A DNA stretch of 64,000 nt from Cupriavidus basilensis OR16. GTDB lineage: Bacteria > Pseudomonadota > Gammaproteobacteria > Burkholderiales > Burkholderiaceae. Positions 41,461-50,724 of the stretch are shown here, piece by piece. The stretch lies in contig NZ_AHJE01000012.1 of NCBI RefSeq assembly GCF_000243095.1, positions 62,001 to 126,000 of the forward strand, in the 5' to 3' direction. The translations under genes were made by a program, and so were the position numbers. The notes beneath the pieces were generated by a model, which was not told the origin of the DNA, did no database searches, and saw only the letters and a program-made list of their open reading frames with translations. Numbering within the stretch: the stretch's first letter is position 1; each line of letters begins with the position of its first letter.

Positions 41461-44028
41461 ATGTCCATTGTGGAAGCCGAGAGAAACGGTGCCGGCGCGC
41501 TCACGCGCTTGCCCTACAGCCTGCGCGTGCTGGCCGAGCATCTGCTTCGCCATGAAGATGGCGAGGTCGTACGCCAGGAGGATATCCTGGCGCTCGGTGC
41601 ATGGCCGCTGACTGGGTCGAGTGCCCACAGCGTAGGCTTCATGCCTGCCCGCGTGTTGATGCAGGATGCGGCCGGACTGCCGGTGCTCGCCGACCTGGCC
41701 GCGCTAGATGAAGAAGTCCGGGCGCAGCGGGGCACCGGAATTTCGCTGAAGCTGCCAGCCGCTCTGGTGGTCGACCACGCTGTGGAGGTAGACGCCTCTG
41801 GTACGCACGCGGCTCTTTCCACCAACCTTCAGTTGGAATTCGAACGGCACGGCAAGCGCTATGAATTCCTCAAGTGGGCGGCCCAACGGTTCCCCAACCT
41901 GCGCATCGCGCCGCCGGGCATCGGAATCTGCCATCAGCTCAACCTCGAGGTGCTTTCTGACCTGGTCAGTGCCAACACGGCAGACAACCCCGAACTCCTG
42001 GGATTTGATTCGGTGCTCGGCACGGACAGCCACACCACCATGGTCAACGGCCTTTCGGTCTTCGGCTGGGGAGTGGGCGGTATCGAGGCGACGGCGGCGC
42101 TGCTCGGCGAGCCCACCGTGATGCGCATACCCGACGTCATCGGCGTACGCTTGACCGGTGAGCTGAAACCTGGCGTCCAGGCAGCCGACCTCGCCCTCAC
42201 GCTGACCGCCGCCCTTCGTGAACACGATCTGGTGCAACGCGTGGTGGAGTTCTGCGGGCCGGCACTCGGCATGCTGTCGGTGCCCGATCGTGCGAGCATC
42301 GCCAACATGGCGCCCGAGTATGGCGCCACCATGGCCTATTTCCCGCCGGACGCGCAAACGCTGGCCTATCTTCGGCGAACTGGCAGGCCGCGGGAACATT
42401 TGACGCTGGTGGAGCGGTTCCTTCGCGCGCAGGGCATGTACCGTGAGGCTTCGGATCCCGAACCTCGCTTCACCAAAGTGATCGACTTCGATCTTGGTTC
42501 GGTTGTGGCAGCGGTGGCTGGCCCGTCCCTGCCTCAACAGTGCCGGACCCTGTCGGAGGTGCCGGCGACGATCGTGTCCGCGGAGATGGGACGAGCCTTG
42601 ACGCATGGTGCGGTGGTGCTTGCGGCCATCACATCCTGCACAAATACGTCCAATCCCGAGGCCCTCGTCACGGCCGGGCTCTTGGCAAGGAACGCGGTCT
42701 TGCGAGGCCTGCGTGTGCCAGCTTGGGTCAAAACCTCGTTTGCGCCAGGTTCCCGTGTCGCGTCCGAGCTGCTCAGCGCGGCAGGACTGCAGCGGCATCT
42801 CGATACGCTGGGCTTTCACGTTGTCGGCCACGGCTGCACCACCTGCATGGGAAATTCCGGACCTCTGCTTCCCGGCGTGGAAGCCCGCGTGAAGGACGAG
42901 AGGCTGTCCGTTGCCGCCGTGCTTTCCGGCAACCGCAACTTCGAAGGGCGAATCCATCCGGCCGTGCGGTCCGCCTATCTGGCATCGCCGGCGCTTGTGG
43001 TGGCGTACGCGCTGGCCGGCAATCTCGCGGTGGATCTGTCGTCAGCTCCGCTGGGCAATTCTCCAGAAGGTGCCGCTGTCCGGCTGTCCGATATCTGGCC
43101 AGCCCCGGAAGACGTGCACGCGGTGCTGGAGGGCATTCAGCTCGAGTCGCACTTTGCTGCCAACCGGCGCGTGTGGCAGCTGGGATCGGTTGAATGGGAT
43201 GCGCTCCCCAGCGCGGACAGCGCCCAATACCCGTGGGAAGGGCGTGCCGGCTATATCCGCCGGCCTCCGTTCCTTGAAACAGCGGTCAAAAGGCCCTTGC
43301 TCTCAGCAGACATCGTGGGAGCCCGGCCACTGCTCATCCTTGGCGATGCGATCACCACGGATCATATTTCCCCCGTCTCCCGAATCTCCGCCACTTCCAC
43401 AGCGGGCAGGTGGCTGCAGGAGCAGGGCATTGCAGCGGCCAGCTACGGGACGTTTAGCGCCCGGCGGCTGAACCACGAGGTCATGCTGCGGGGAGGTTTT
43501 GCGAATCCGCGCCTGCGCAACCACCTGCTTTCAGACACCGAAGGGGGATTCACACGCTTGCTTCCCGATGGCGATGTCGTCCCGGTTCACGAGGCGGCGC
43601 AGGTCTATGCCAAGCGCGGGGTCCCGACTATCGTCATCGCGGGAGCGCGCTACGGTGGCGGATCCGCGCGAGACTGGGCCGCGAAGGTGACGCGCCTGCT
43701 CGGCGTTCGCGCGGTGATTGCAAACAGCTTCGAGCGCATTCATCGCGCCAACCTGCTGGCTTTCGGCATACTGCCGTTGGAGACAGAGGAGGATCTTGGC
43801 GGCATGCTCACAGGCGACGAGACGCTCGATCTCGGCGGGCTTCCCAGTGCACTGCGCCCGGGCGGAGAACTGACCCTCACGATACGCAATACAGACGGGG
43901 CGCTCGTGAAGCATATGCGGCTTGCTTGCCGGATCGACACCGTGGTGGAGGCAGAATGGCTGACGTCAGGAGGCATGCTTGGACGCGTTCTCGACAAGCT
44001 TTTGCTTGAACCTCGCACCAACCCTTAA
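41461..44028 (+). CDS. acnA: Aconitate hydratase (AcnA-type)
   Basis: 855 aa from ATG 41461; GTG 41395 in the same frame would add 22 residues of poor composition. Fe-S ligands: Cys in TSCTNTSNP and Cys-x2-Cys in GHGCTTCMGNSGP. Also LGTDSHTTMVNGL, GWGVGGIEA, ILGDAITTDHISP and the swivel domain VIAGARYGGGSARDW. The N-terminus is ~35 residues shorter than E. coli AcnA. Catalyses cis-aconitate/isocitrate conversion. Located at the end of the ALDH-TcuA-Liv operon it would feed the product into the TCA cycle. Confidence 0.92.
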   Translation: MSIVEAERNGAGALTRLPYSLRVLAEHLLRHEDGEVVRQEDILALGAWPLTGSSAHSVGFMPARVLMQDAAGLPVLADLAALDEEVRAQRGTGISLKLPAALVVDHAVEVDASGTHAALSTNLQLEFERHGKRYEFLKWAAQRFPNLRIAPPGIGICHQLNLEVLSDLVSANTADNPELLGFDSVLGTDSHTTMVNGLSVFGWGVGGIEATAALLGEPTVMRIPDVIGVRLTGELKPGVQAADLALTLTAALREHDLVQRVVEFCGPALGMLSVPDRASIANMAPEYGATMAYFPPDAQTLAYLRRTGRPREHLTLVERFLRAQGMYREASDPEPRFTKVIDFDLGSVVAAVAGPSLPQQCRTLSEVPATIVSAEMGRALTHGAVVLAAITSCTNTSNPEALVTAGLLARNAVLRGLRVPAWVKTSFAPGSRVASELLSAAGLQRHLDTLGFHVVGHGCTTCMGNSGPLLPGVEARVKDERLSVAAVLSGNRNFEGRIHPAVRSAYLASPALVVAYALAGNLAVDLSSAPLGNSPEGAAVRLSDIWPAPEDVHAVLEGIQLESHFAANRRVWQLGSVEWDALPSADSAQYPWEGRAGYIRRPPFLETAVKRPLLSADIVGARPLLILGDAITTDHISPVSRISATSTAGRWLQEQGIAAASYGTFSARRLNHEVMLRGGFANPRLRNHLLSDTEGGFTRLLPDGDVVPVHEAAQVYAKRGVPTIVIAGARYGGGSARDWAAKVTRLLGVRAVIANSFERIHRANLLAFGILPLETEEDLGGMLTGDETLDLGGLPSALRPGGELTLTIRNTDGALVKHMRLACRIDTVVEAEWLTSGGMLGRVLDKLLLEPRTNP

Positions 44029-44030
44029 TC

Positions 44031-44426
44031 ATGAGAGGGCGCAGCGGCAAGACCTTGCGACTTGCCAACCGGGCGGGCACACCGCTGTCCCGGCTGAGCG
44101 ACCTGATGTGGGAAGTCCGTGCGCTGGCCCGCGAGGCGGACAAGCGCACGTTCGCGCAATGTGCCGATCGTCGGCAACTATATGCCGAGCAGCTTGAATC
44201 GGTGCTGGACGCCTGGATGAGTGCGTTCACCGGTCGCGAGCTGCTGGTCTGTTTCGGTGCGGCCCTGGAGTTGGGCATTATTCCGGAGCGTCATATCGTC
44301 CGATGCATCGAGGCGGCCGGCGCCGACGATGCGAGAGATGTCCGCGCGTTGTTTTGGGCGGGCATGCGGCGAGTGTCGGCATCCCGGCGAGCCTCCGTAC
44401 GCCACGAGGCATGCGTGCATAGCTAG
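44031..44426 (+). CDS. Hypothetical protein after aconitase
   Basis: 131 aa from ATG 44031, two bases after the aconitase stop, so likely co-transcribed. Arg/Ala-rich, helical, with LYAEQLESVLDAWMSAF and ELLVCFGAALELGIIPERHI. Not recognised. Confidence 0.55.
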   Translation: MRGRSGKTLRLANRAGTPLSRLSDLMWEVRALAREADKRTFAQCADRRQLYAEQLESVLDAWMSAFTGRELLVCFGAALELGIIPERHIVRCIEAAGADDARDVRALFWAGMRRVSASRRASVRHEACVHS

Positions 44427-44539
44427 ACGTAGCAGGAGATCTGTCTGTCTCAAAGACGCCGAATAAAGGTTATGTCAAATCGTGAACATGTGAACGAATT
44501 AGGGTTGAGCGGGGCACCCGAACGCGCTGATGTAGGGAA

Positions 44540-44694
44540 CCGGAATTAGCTGGACTACGTGCGCTTTTGCTGGACTAGAAATCTGGAATTGGCAGGATTG
44601 CCCTGCAGCTCGATGGGGGCGCGGCTGCTCCAGAGGTATGGTCCAGAAGCCCGGGTTCGGCGCCGGGACAGCGCACGACCGCTGTCGGCCAGGA
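44540..44694 (+). repeat. Dispersed repeat, copy 1 (IS-end-like, inverted relative to 59222-59436)
   Basis: Starts CGGAATTAGCTGGACTAC, then TTGCTGGACTAGAAATC, GGATTGCCCTGCAGCTCGAT, GGCTGCTCCAGAGGTA and ends GGACAGCGCACGACCGCTGT. The same order of blocks occurs reverse-complemented at 59222-59436. Multiple short CTGGACT units resemble the multi-repeat termini of IS21-type elements, but no transposase is present. Surrounding 44427-44749 holds no gene I can support. Confidence 0.65.
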
Positions 44695-44749
44695 AGGGAC
44701 ATTCGATCCGGTGACGAGAATCGTTGACAATCGCTAGTGGAGGTTCGGT

Positions 44750-45325
44750 TTAGGCGGCAGCACTCCATTCCCGGAACCGATCGAATAATCGGAACCCAAC
44801 ATAGTCGTGCTCTCGCTTGTATAGCCAACGGTAGTAGCAATCCCAGTAGCTAATCATGCGATCGCGCGTCCTTTGAAGAAAAAGTGAATTCTCTCGGAAG
44901 AACGCTCCGTAGGTGTGTTGATCCATGGACGGCAAGTGCGCCTCGATAGCATCGAGAATCTCAATGACATACTCGCCGCAGAGTTGCATAACGAATGGTG
45001 CCACCCAAGGTTCAGATGACGCGACCAGCCGTTCAATCTGGCGCTGGCGCATATGCCCATCATGGTGTCTCGTTAGCACGCACGCATATACGATCGCTTG
45101 AGTTTCGTTCAGGCATGCGAACAGCATTTCATCGGAATCGTGGTGAATCCGATATGGGATATTGAACGATTCGCCTCGAACAATGACCGGCAATCCAGGA
45201 TGGGTTGCGTCGCTACCTCGGATCAAATCCGCGACGACACTCACGTCGGAGCGGAGCGCCTCCGGAAAAGCCGTCATCAACGAACTGGATCGGGCTGCGT
45301 TGATGGCTAGTTGAGTGGGAGTCAT
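44750..45325 (-). CDS. Hypothetical protein
   Basis: 191 aa from ATG 45325 (ATG 45373 is a longer alternative). Soluble, rich in aromatic residues near the end (MISYWDCYYRWLYKREHDYV, FRLFDRFREW). No domain recognised. Lower GC at third positions than the catabolic operon suggests accessory DNA. Confidence 0.6.
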   Translation of the reverse strand: MTPTQLAINAARSSSLMTAFPEALRSDVSVVADLIRGSDATHPGLPVIVRGESFNIPYRIHHDSDEMLFACLNETQAIVYACVLTRHHDGHMRQRQIERLVASSEPWVAPFVMQLCGEYVIEILDAIEAHLPSMDQHTYGAFFRENSLFLQRTRDRMISYWDCYYRWLYKREHDYVGFRLFDRFREWSAAA

Positions 45326-45592
45326 ACGTCGTCGCGGGCAGTCCGAGGTGTTGCCATTGTGGCATAGCAGCATCAGGCGTCGTCAGCGCTGCTCGCCAGT
45401 GTCCGCTTCCGCAAACCGGGCCCCTCCCTGCGGGTCGGCCACGGTCGTTGCCACAGTCGGTCGCTCGCGGCCATGAACGGCCTTCGGACATCGCTGGCCA
45501 GATCGTCGACAATCAGGTCCGTCGCCAGCAGTAGGACAGGTTGACGGCGACCGCGAGTGGGTCGCCGGGTGCACAAAAACGAAAGGGCGCGG

Positions 45593-45967
45593 CTAAAACC
45601 CCGGTGCTGGCCTCCAATAAACAGATGGCGGAAATGGATCATCGCTCAGGAACGCTAGAAATATTTCCGCTACCTGGTCAGACATGAACCATTCATCCGA
45701 GCGCATGGAAATGCTGCCCGCACCGAACACTAGAATCGTGCCGTCCGGACGCACTGGACTGGGCTTGTCATGGAATGCCCTCCATCGCCTTTCCCCGTCA
45801 ACTTCGAAATGCTCAATCATGCAGGAGACGCCGCCACCTGCAACGTGCACATAATTGCCTGCGTCATCTGTCAAAGACGCATAGGAAGACGGCCCATAGC
45901 TTCGCAACGACTTTATCGCGACCGGCCCGGCACTGGCAGAGGTCGCTTCCCGGCCACAATGCGTCAA
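45593..45967 (-). CDS. Hypothetical protein, immunity-protein-like size
   Basis: 124 aa from TTG 45967. HFEVDGERRWRAFHDKP, DGTILVFGAGSI and SDQVAEIFLAFLSDDP suggest a small alpha/beta protein. It might be an immunity-type protein but there is no toxin beside it. 45326-45592 holds no clear gene. Confidence 0.45.
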   Translation of the reverse strand: MTHCGREATSASAGPVAIKSLRSYGPSSYASLTDDAGNYVHVAGGGVSCMIEHFEVDGERRWRAFHDKPSPVRPDGTILVFGAGSISMRSDEWFMSDQVAEIFLAFLSDDPFPPSVYWRPAPGF

Positions 45968-46040
45968 TTGAATGTGGTCTCAGGCGGACATTGATGCGAC
46001 AGCTTCTCTCTGAAATCGGACATCCAGCCTCAGGGTAGCG

Positions 46041-47618
46041 TCAAGCGTTTGGCTGCTCCCCCATATTCTCAAAGACTTCCAGCATCCTCTCTTCAGCCTC
46101 ATTGCGAGCCTTGGTAACTAGGGTCGGTTGCGTCCACTTGTTCGTGTACTCCTTTAGGAAGTCTGAGAAAAACAGGCGAGCTGTAGCACCATCCTTGTTC
46201 GCCTCAGAAGATTTCTTGAGCAGAACGGAAATATCCACCTCCCCTGCCCTCATACATCCTACAAGGCATTCATAGTCCTCGATGCTGAGGACAAACACGT
46301 TGGTAAGAGGCATACGGGCGGCGGCTTCCGCGTCCGGATAGTCGAACTTATCCGGTTCGTACAGTCGCTGTAGCATCTCTCCGCTACCTAAAATCAACTC
46401 GCGGCTGGTGACAACGAGCAAGAAGTCTTGAGCCTTGTGGAACCGATTGCCGAATTGTGCTGTCTCCCGCAAGAGCCTCCCAACTCGCCATCCCTGGCCT
46501 ATCCCCTCGCGGACCCGTTTGGTCTTTGTGTAGGCGGCATTCTGGTTGTCCTGTAGCAGCACGTCATCGGCAAACAGGCTCATCTTCGCCTCAACAAAGA
46601 CGTTGCAATCATCCCCGTCGAAGATCACTTCAACTGATGGCGCATCACCTCCAATATTCGCCTTGTACTCCGCCTCGGTCAAATGCGGCTTGCCCGTTTC
46701 CGCAGCCAACTCGGTAACGTATTGTTCAAACACGCGGCTGAATGACAATGAGTAGTGTTCACCGAACTCTTCCGATAGCTTGAGATGGACGGCTTCTTCA
46801 ACACCGCGCGCAAACACCAAACGGTGCCAGCAGTGGAGTCGTCCATCACGTTGACGCAGCAACGGAAATCGCTTCAAGTATGGGAATTCCTGCAACTCAT
46901 GTCTACCTCGTATCCGTTGCGCCTGATCCTTCTGAAGTTCGCAGCGAAGGCTGATGAGATCACGTACAAAGATGTCGTAGACACGATCAACGTCTGCACC
47001 ATATGTCCGACGGAACGGCGAAAGCCAATCCCCATTGAAAGGCATCTCCCCAATTAGCACGGCGGCATATAGACCATATACGAGGTCGAGAAACACGTTT
47101 GGCTCTACTCCGAGCGCATCGCGGAATTGCTGCCGACTCTTGTGCCCCTTTGGAAGCCGTGCATATAGGGCGGGCCAACGGAGGAATCCCCAGCCCTCGT
47201 TCCGCTGGAACTCTACCTGTACATGCATGAGCGACCGCATCATCAAAAACACGTTCGTCGGTCGATTTCCGTCACGCACGAGATCGGGGAGGTCCCACAG
47301 GTCCTGTCGCAGACGGTCGAACTCCTGAATTGAAATAGGCGGTCCGACACGCAATTGAACCCCATTGTCCTGGAGGGCCCATTTGACAATGAGAAGCGTA
47401 AGCCAAGGCGCATGACGCACCTCGTCAACCAAATTCTCATGCGGCGCCCAAAGGATCTTTAGCGCGACCTCGACTATTGAAGTTGCGCTGTACTTGCGGA
47501 GGCGGTTTCGAATCCCCTTGTATGCCTCATCGATGCCAAGCTTTGGCTTCGGTGCATTTGCCTGCGCGTACCCGGCAAGTTGAAACGCCACCGGAAGTTT
47601 TGAATTTGAGATTGACAT
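46041..47618 (-). CDS. Large hypothetical protein with PD-(D/E)XK-like motif, candidate defence protein
   Basis: 525 aa, complete, stand-alone. Helical N-terminal two-thirds (WLTLLIVKWALQDNG, FLMMRSLMHVQVEFQRN, YGLYAAVLIGEMPF) and, at residues ~328-345, SVEVIFDGDDCNVFVEAKMS: acidic residue in one strand then ExK in the next, the core of restriction-endonuclease-like folds. Tail residues 346-525 are alpha/beta with RELILGSGEMLQRLY. No transposase, methylase or relaxase features. Stand-alone proteins of this size and fold on islands are often anti-phage effectors; that role is inference. Confidence 0.65.
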   Translation of the reverse strand: MSISNSKLPVAFQLAGYAQANAPKPKLGIDEAYKGIRNRLRKYSATSIVEVALKILWAPHENLVDEVRHAPWLTLLIVKWALQDNGVQLRVGPPISIQEFDRLRQDLWDLPDLVRDGNRPTNVFLMMRSLMHVQVEFQRNEGWGFLRWPALYARLPKGHKSRQQFRDALGVEPNVFLDLVYGLYAAVLIGEMPFNGDWLSPFRRTYGADVDRVYDIFVRDLISLRCELQKDQAQRIRGRHELQEFPYLKRFPLLRQRDGRLHCWHRLVFARGVEEAVHLKLSEEFGEHYSLSFSRVFEQYVTELAAETGKPHLTEAEYKANIGGDAPSVEVIFDGDDCNVFVEAKMSLFADDVLLQDNQNAAYTKTKRVREGIGQGWRVGRLLRETAQFGNRFHKAQDFLLVVTSRELILGSGEMLQRLYEPDKFDYPDAEAAARMPLTNVFVLSIEDYECLVGCMRAGEVDISVLLKKSSEANKDGATARLFFSDFLKEYTNKWTQPTLVTKARNEAEERMLEVFENMGEQPNA

Positions 47619-48041
47619 AATCTTAGCGGATTGGAGTTCATGGTACTGACGTGGCCTTTTGCAAGAGAAAGTGTGCCACAGAACGCCAACGGGGCCCGCG
47701 TGGGCGCTTTAAGCAGCTCCCATCCACGCACCCCATTTCGGTTCGCTTGGACCTATCGAATCAACCATATCGAACCGCCCCCTATGCGGTGGAGGGTGAG
47801 CGATCATTCGCTAAATGCTGAACCGTGGAATATTGAACATCGGCGATGGCGGAGTACTTGTCGGCCGGCATAGCTAGGCGAACGACCGTTCTACCTTGGA
47901 AGGTGTCATTGAAGGCTCGCCGGGTCGATGGGCCGAAGTGGGTCGAACTCGGCCATCTGCCTCATTCTTGCGCCAGGCTGTCAGCTTGACTCTACCCATC
48001 CCGCAATTCGGCGATGGACCTTTCTTTTGCGGATACGCTGA
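47619..48041. other. Gene-free stretch
   Basis: No ORF with credible composition or ribosome site on either strand, and no clear repeat or tRNA. It separates the PD-(D/E)XK-like gene's promoter side from the DUF2807 relic. Nothing further can be supported. Confidence 0.5.
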
Positions 48042-48772
48042 CTACTTGAATTTCACATTGCCGACGCCGCTCACCTCGGTATTGCGGTCGGTGGGGTTCC
48101 CGAAAATCTTGGCGTCCGCCGCGCCAGAAACGCGAACTCTCACCCTCTCGCGCACGTAGGCGCGGACGGCACCGGCGCCAGACACGCGTACATTCGCCAC
48201 GCGCGCAATCAGCTGTTTTGCATTGATCGACCCTGCGCCGGAGATGTCGACGGTCAGGCTATCAACGGTCCCGCTCGCTTGCACGTCGCCAGCGCCGCTG
48301 ATCTCTACTTCCAGCGACGGCTGTGCAAGGTCAATCAACACAGCCTTGGTAGCACCGGAAAGGGAGATGGAAGGCAGCTCCGGCAGCACGATTCCGACCA
48401 CCACGCGCCCGCGGAATCCCCCAGTGGCCCTGCCATTCATTACGACACCGTTGATCACCACAGTATGACTGGCGTCGTTGATGATGTTGCCACTGATCCT
48501 GATGCCCTGGCCTCCCCGTACACCTTCAGGATGTCTCCGGAGAAGCTTGTCTTCACGCGCGGCAAGTCCTCTTCGTACTCGGCCGCCACGGTGAGCGAGG
48601 GCCTCGGCCCGCGTCTTACGTACACCTCGAGCGCCCCGGCCATGTGTACCGCGTTGACAGCGCGCATGGGGCGCTCATCCGTAAAGTACGAACGCGGCGT
48701 CGCGCTCTCGAAATCTGCCGGGCTGGCCTGCGTCAGGGTTGTGGCGGGTGCTTGAAGAAAGGTTCTCGACAT
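48042..48772 (-). pseudogene. DUF2807 (GIN-type beta-helix) protein, frameshifted
   Basis: Leftward from ATG 48772: NAVHMAGALEVYVRRGPRPS, EYEEDLPRVKTSFSGDILKVYGEA. At about 48510 the frame must shift by one to continue GIRISGNIINDASHTVVING and VVMNGRATGGF. The rest is repetitive beta (LEVEISGAGDVQASGTV, VDISGAGSINAKQL, VRVSGAGAVRAYV, VSGVGNVKFK), typical of DUF2807 head domains. The shift lies in a GGCC/GGGC-rich spot, so an error is possible. No signal peptide is present in this version. Confidence 0.8.
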
Positions 48773-48846
48773 GGTTGGCTCGGTAGTCGTTGGGCAATGG
48801 TGTGGTATCTGGTGCCCAGCCTAAGACGCTGGGCGAGTTCCGGTGA

Positions 48847-49683
48847 TCAGTTCTTGAGTTTGCGCATCTCCTCGGCCAGCACCCACAATGCACGGTTCAG
48901 CTTTATGCTCTGATCAATGCCTTGTACGGGGCGCGTGGACACGCGCCGGCCGGTTGCGTTGCGCCCGCGCAGGCCGCCGCGAATCATGTTCTCCTGGGCA
49001 CGGTTGAAGGTCGACCACAGGTCGCTGGCCACGTCTTCCGTGCGGCGCGGCGTCAGCAGCTGCGTGTCAGTAATCGGCGCCGACGCCGTACCGTCTTCCC
49101 TTTCCTCGTAGCGCAGTGCGAGCGCCGCCCGTGCGAAGGCTTGCTGTTCGCCAGCGTCCAGGGTCACACCCTGCAGACCTTCCTTGACCTCGCGCACCAG
49201 GTCGAAACCGTCGAGCACGTCATATGCGCCCTGCACCACCTCGGACACGATGTCGCCCTTATGCGGGATTCGGAGGTCCGCAACCGTGTTGCCACATACC
49301 AGGCCATTCTTGCAAACGAAGCGGTACATTCCCGCCATGAGTTGGTAACTGCTGGTGCCGTCGTGCGAGTTAATAACGATGATCTCGTTGGCCTCGCGCG
49401 CCTCGATCTGGCCAGCATGTCTCAGCCGGATCATATGCTTGGTGAATTCGCGGCGGTCCTCGTTGCGCACGCGGGTCTGACAGACCATGAATGGCTGAAA
49501 ACCTTCCTTGCGCAACTCGTCGAGCACCGAACTCGTCGGGATGTAGCTGTAGCGCTCGGAACGGCTGTCGTGCTTGTTGTCGCCGAAGATCGACGGCGCC
49601 ACCGCGCGAATCTGGTCATCGGTCAGCGGTTCTGCCGACTGCAGCGAGGGGGAAAAGCGAGCAAAACGAGTGCCGAGGTGCAT
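48847..49683 (-). CDS. DUF932-family plasmid/ICE protein
   Basis: 278 aa from ATG 49683 (GGAGAG 8 nt upstream). DUF932 features: PLTDDQIRAVAPSIFGDNKHD, SERYSYIPTSSVLDELRKEG, FMVCQTRVRNEDRREFTKH, MIRLRHAG and RFVCKNGLVCGNTVADLRI. Very common on plasmids and ICEs in the same leftward cluster as ParB- and methylase-like genes; molecular function unknown. First-listed downstream member of the leftward accessory block. Confidence 0.85.
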   Translation of the reverse strand: MHLGTRFARFSPSLQSAEPLTDDQIRAVAPSIFGDNKHDSRSERYSYIPTSSVLDELRKEGFQPFMVCQTRVRNEDRREFTKHMIRLRHAGQIEAREANEIIVINSHDGTSSYQLMAGMYRFVCKNGLVCGNTVADLRIPHKGDIVSEVVQGAYDVLDGFDLVREVKEGLQGVTLDAGEQQAFARAALALRYEEREDGTASAPITDTQLLTPRRTEDVASDLWSTFNRAQENMIRGGLRGRNATGRRVSTRPVQGIDQSIKLNRALWVLAEEMRKLKN

Positions 49684-49776
49684 GTTGATCTCTCCGGTAA
49701 AGACTGCATCAGATGGCGGCAAGGCACTGCCGACATGGATTCCGCACGAATGCCCGCAGGCATTCGTCACACGTGG

Positions 49777-50295
49777 TTAGTAGCCAAGCCACACGCGTAC
49801 TGCGTTCGCATTCGGCTCGACGTTCTCCCACTGCTCCCGTACTTGGCCGTGGCGATCCACCTCCACAGCGAGCGCAGCAATCTTTCCTTCAGGAAGTACC
49901 CGCGCCGGGATGCTGTGCGATTCGATGTACGAAACCAGCCGGGCGGCGAGCGGCCACGCGTCCATTTGCGCGCGGGTGGCCTGATCCTGGCCGTCATGCC
50001 ATGCGCTCACAAGATCGGGCTCGTCTGCGAACATGACCGGAACATCGAATTCCTCATTGTTGTAGTCGCGATAGCCCAGACACCGGGCATCGGACAATGC
50101 GATGCACAAGTCCAGTGCTTCGTTCTCGCTATCGGCGTAGCTCGCGTGCATTACCTTGGCGAGTGCGTAGTCCGCGCGAATTGCCAAACCACGCATCGGG
50201 AGGGGTGTGCCTGCTCTTTGGTGGGCCTCGGGGGGTGCGGGGGGAACGCCCGCGTTGTTGGTGGTGACGGGGTTGTGGATGGTCAGTGTGCTCAT
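49777..50295 (-). CDS. ICE accessory hypothetical protein with repeated leader
   Basis: 172 aa from ATG 50295. The first ~28 residues (TTNNAGVPPAPPEAHQRAG) are nearly the same as in the gene at 54774-55169 (TTDNAGVPPAPSEAHQRAA), while the remainder differs: here EALDLCIALSDARCLGYRDY and YIESHSIPARVLPEGKIAAL. The shared part belongs to a duplicated leader segment. No domain recognised. Confidence 0.65.
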   Translation of the reverse strand: MSTLTIHNPVTTNNAGVPPAPPEAHQRAGTPLPMRGLAIRADYALAKVMHASYADSENEALDLCIALSDARCLGYRDYNNEEFDVPVMFADEPDLVSAWHDGQDQATRAQMDAWPLAARLVSYIESHSIPARVLPEGKIAALAVEVDRHGQVREQWENVEPNANAVRVWLGY

Positions 50296-50500
50296 GGTTC
50301 GTCCTTTTCCTTTCGTTCTGTTGGTACTGCTCTTCGGAGCCGCCTCGGCGCATGGGGAGCACTGGGGCTGGCCAGTGCAAGGGCACGCCCGGAGGCCGCA
50401 TGCGGAGCGCAGCCGAAGGCGAGCACCGAACGGGCGAGGACGTGGCGAAGCGAACCCTTGCGCTGGCCAGCCCCAGTGCTATGCGACGGAAAGAGGCGGA
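50212..50500 (-). repeat. Duplicated leader with long hairpin, copy A
   Basis: Covers the 5' codons of the gene ending upstream at 49777 and ~205 nt of its leader. 50358-50383 (AGCACTGGGGCTGGCCAG then TGCAAGGG) pairs with 50455-50480 over 26 positions, all Watson-Crick except one G.U. The ~70-nt apical part, with CACCGAACGGGCGAGGACGT, is the part best conserved in copy B. This looks like a structured 5' leader RNA of the minus-strand gene. Confidence 0.6.
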
Positions 50501-50660
50501 ACCGAAGGGCAGTACCAACGCGCTTTGAACGAAAGGAAAAGGATGGAGCGCACCGAAACGTCTTCCACTACCCCGGCGCCACAGCGCGGGTCCGACAGGA
50601 CACGCGCCCCCTCGCCGCGCAAGCGGTGCCAACCATCGCCGGCCTTAGGCGGCCGGGCGC

Positions 50661-50700
50661 AGCCTTGGCAAGCGTGAGCGCGCAGTGCTGGCGGCCGCCA
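50661..50700. repeat. Truncated copy of GC-rich structured element
   Basis: GGCAAGCGTGAGCGCGCAG matches the start of the longer elements at 51877 and 55511, then diverges. Located just downstream of the methylase relic on its strand. Confidence 0.4.
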
Positions 50701-50724
50701 GGTCGGCGGCACGGAGTGACAGTG

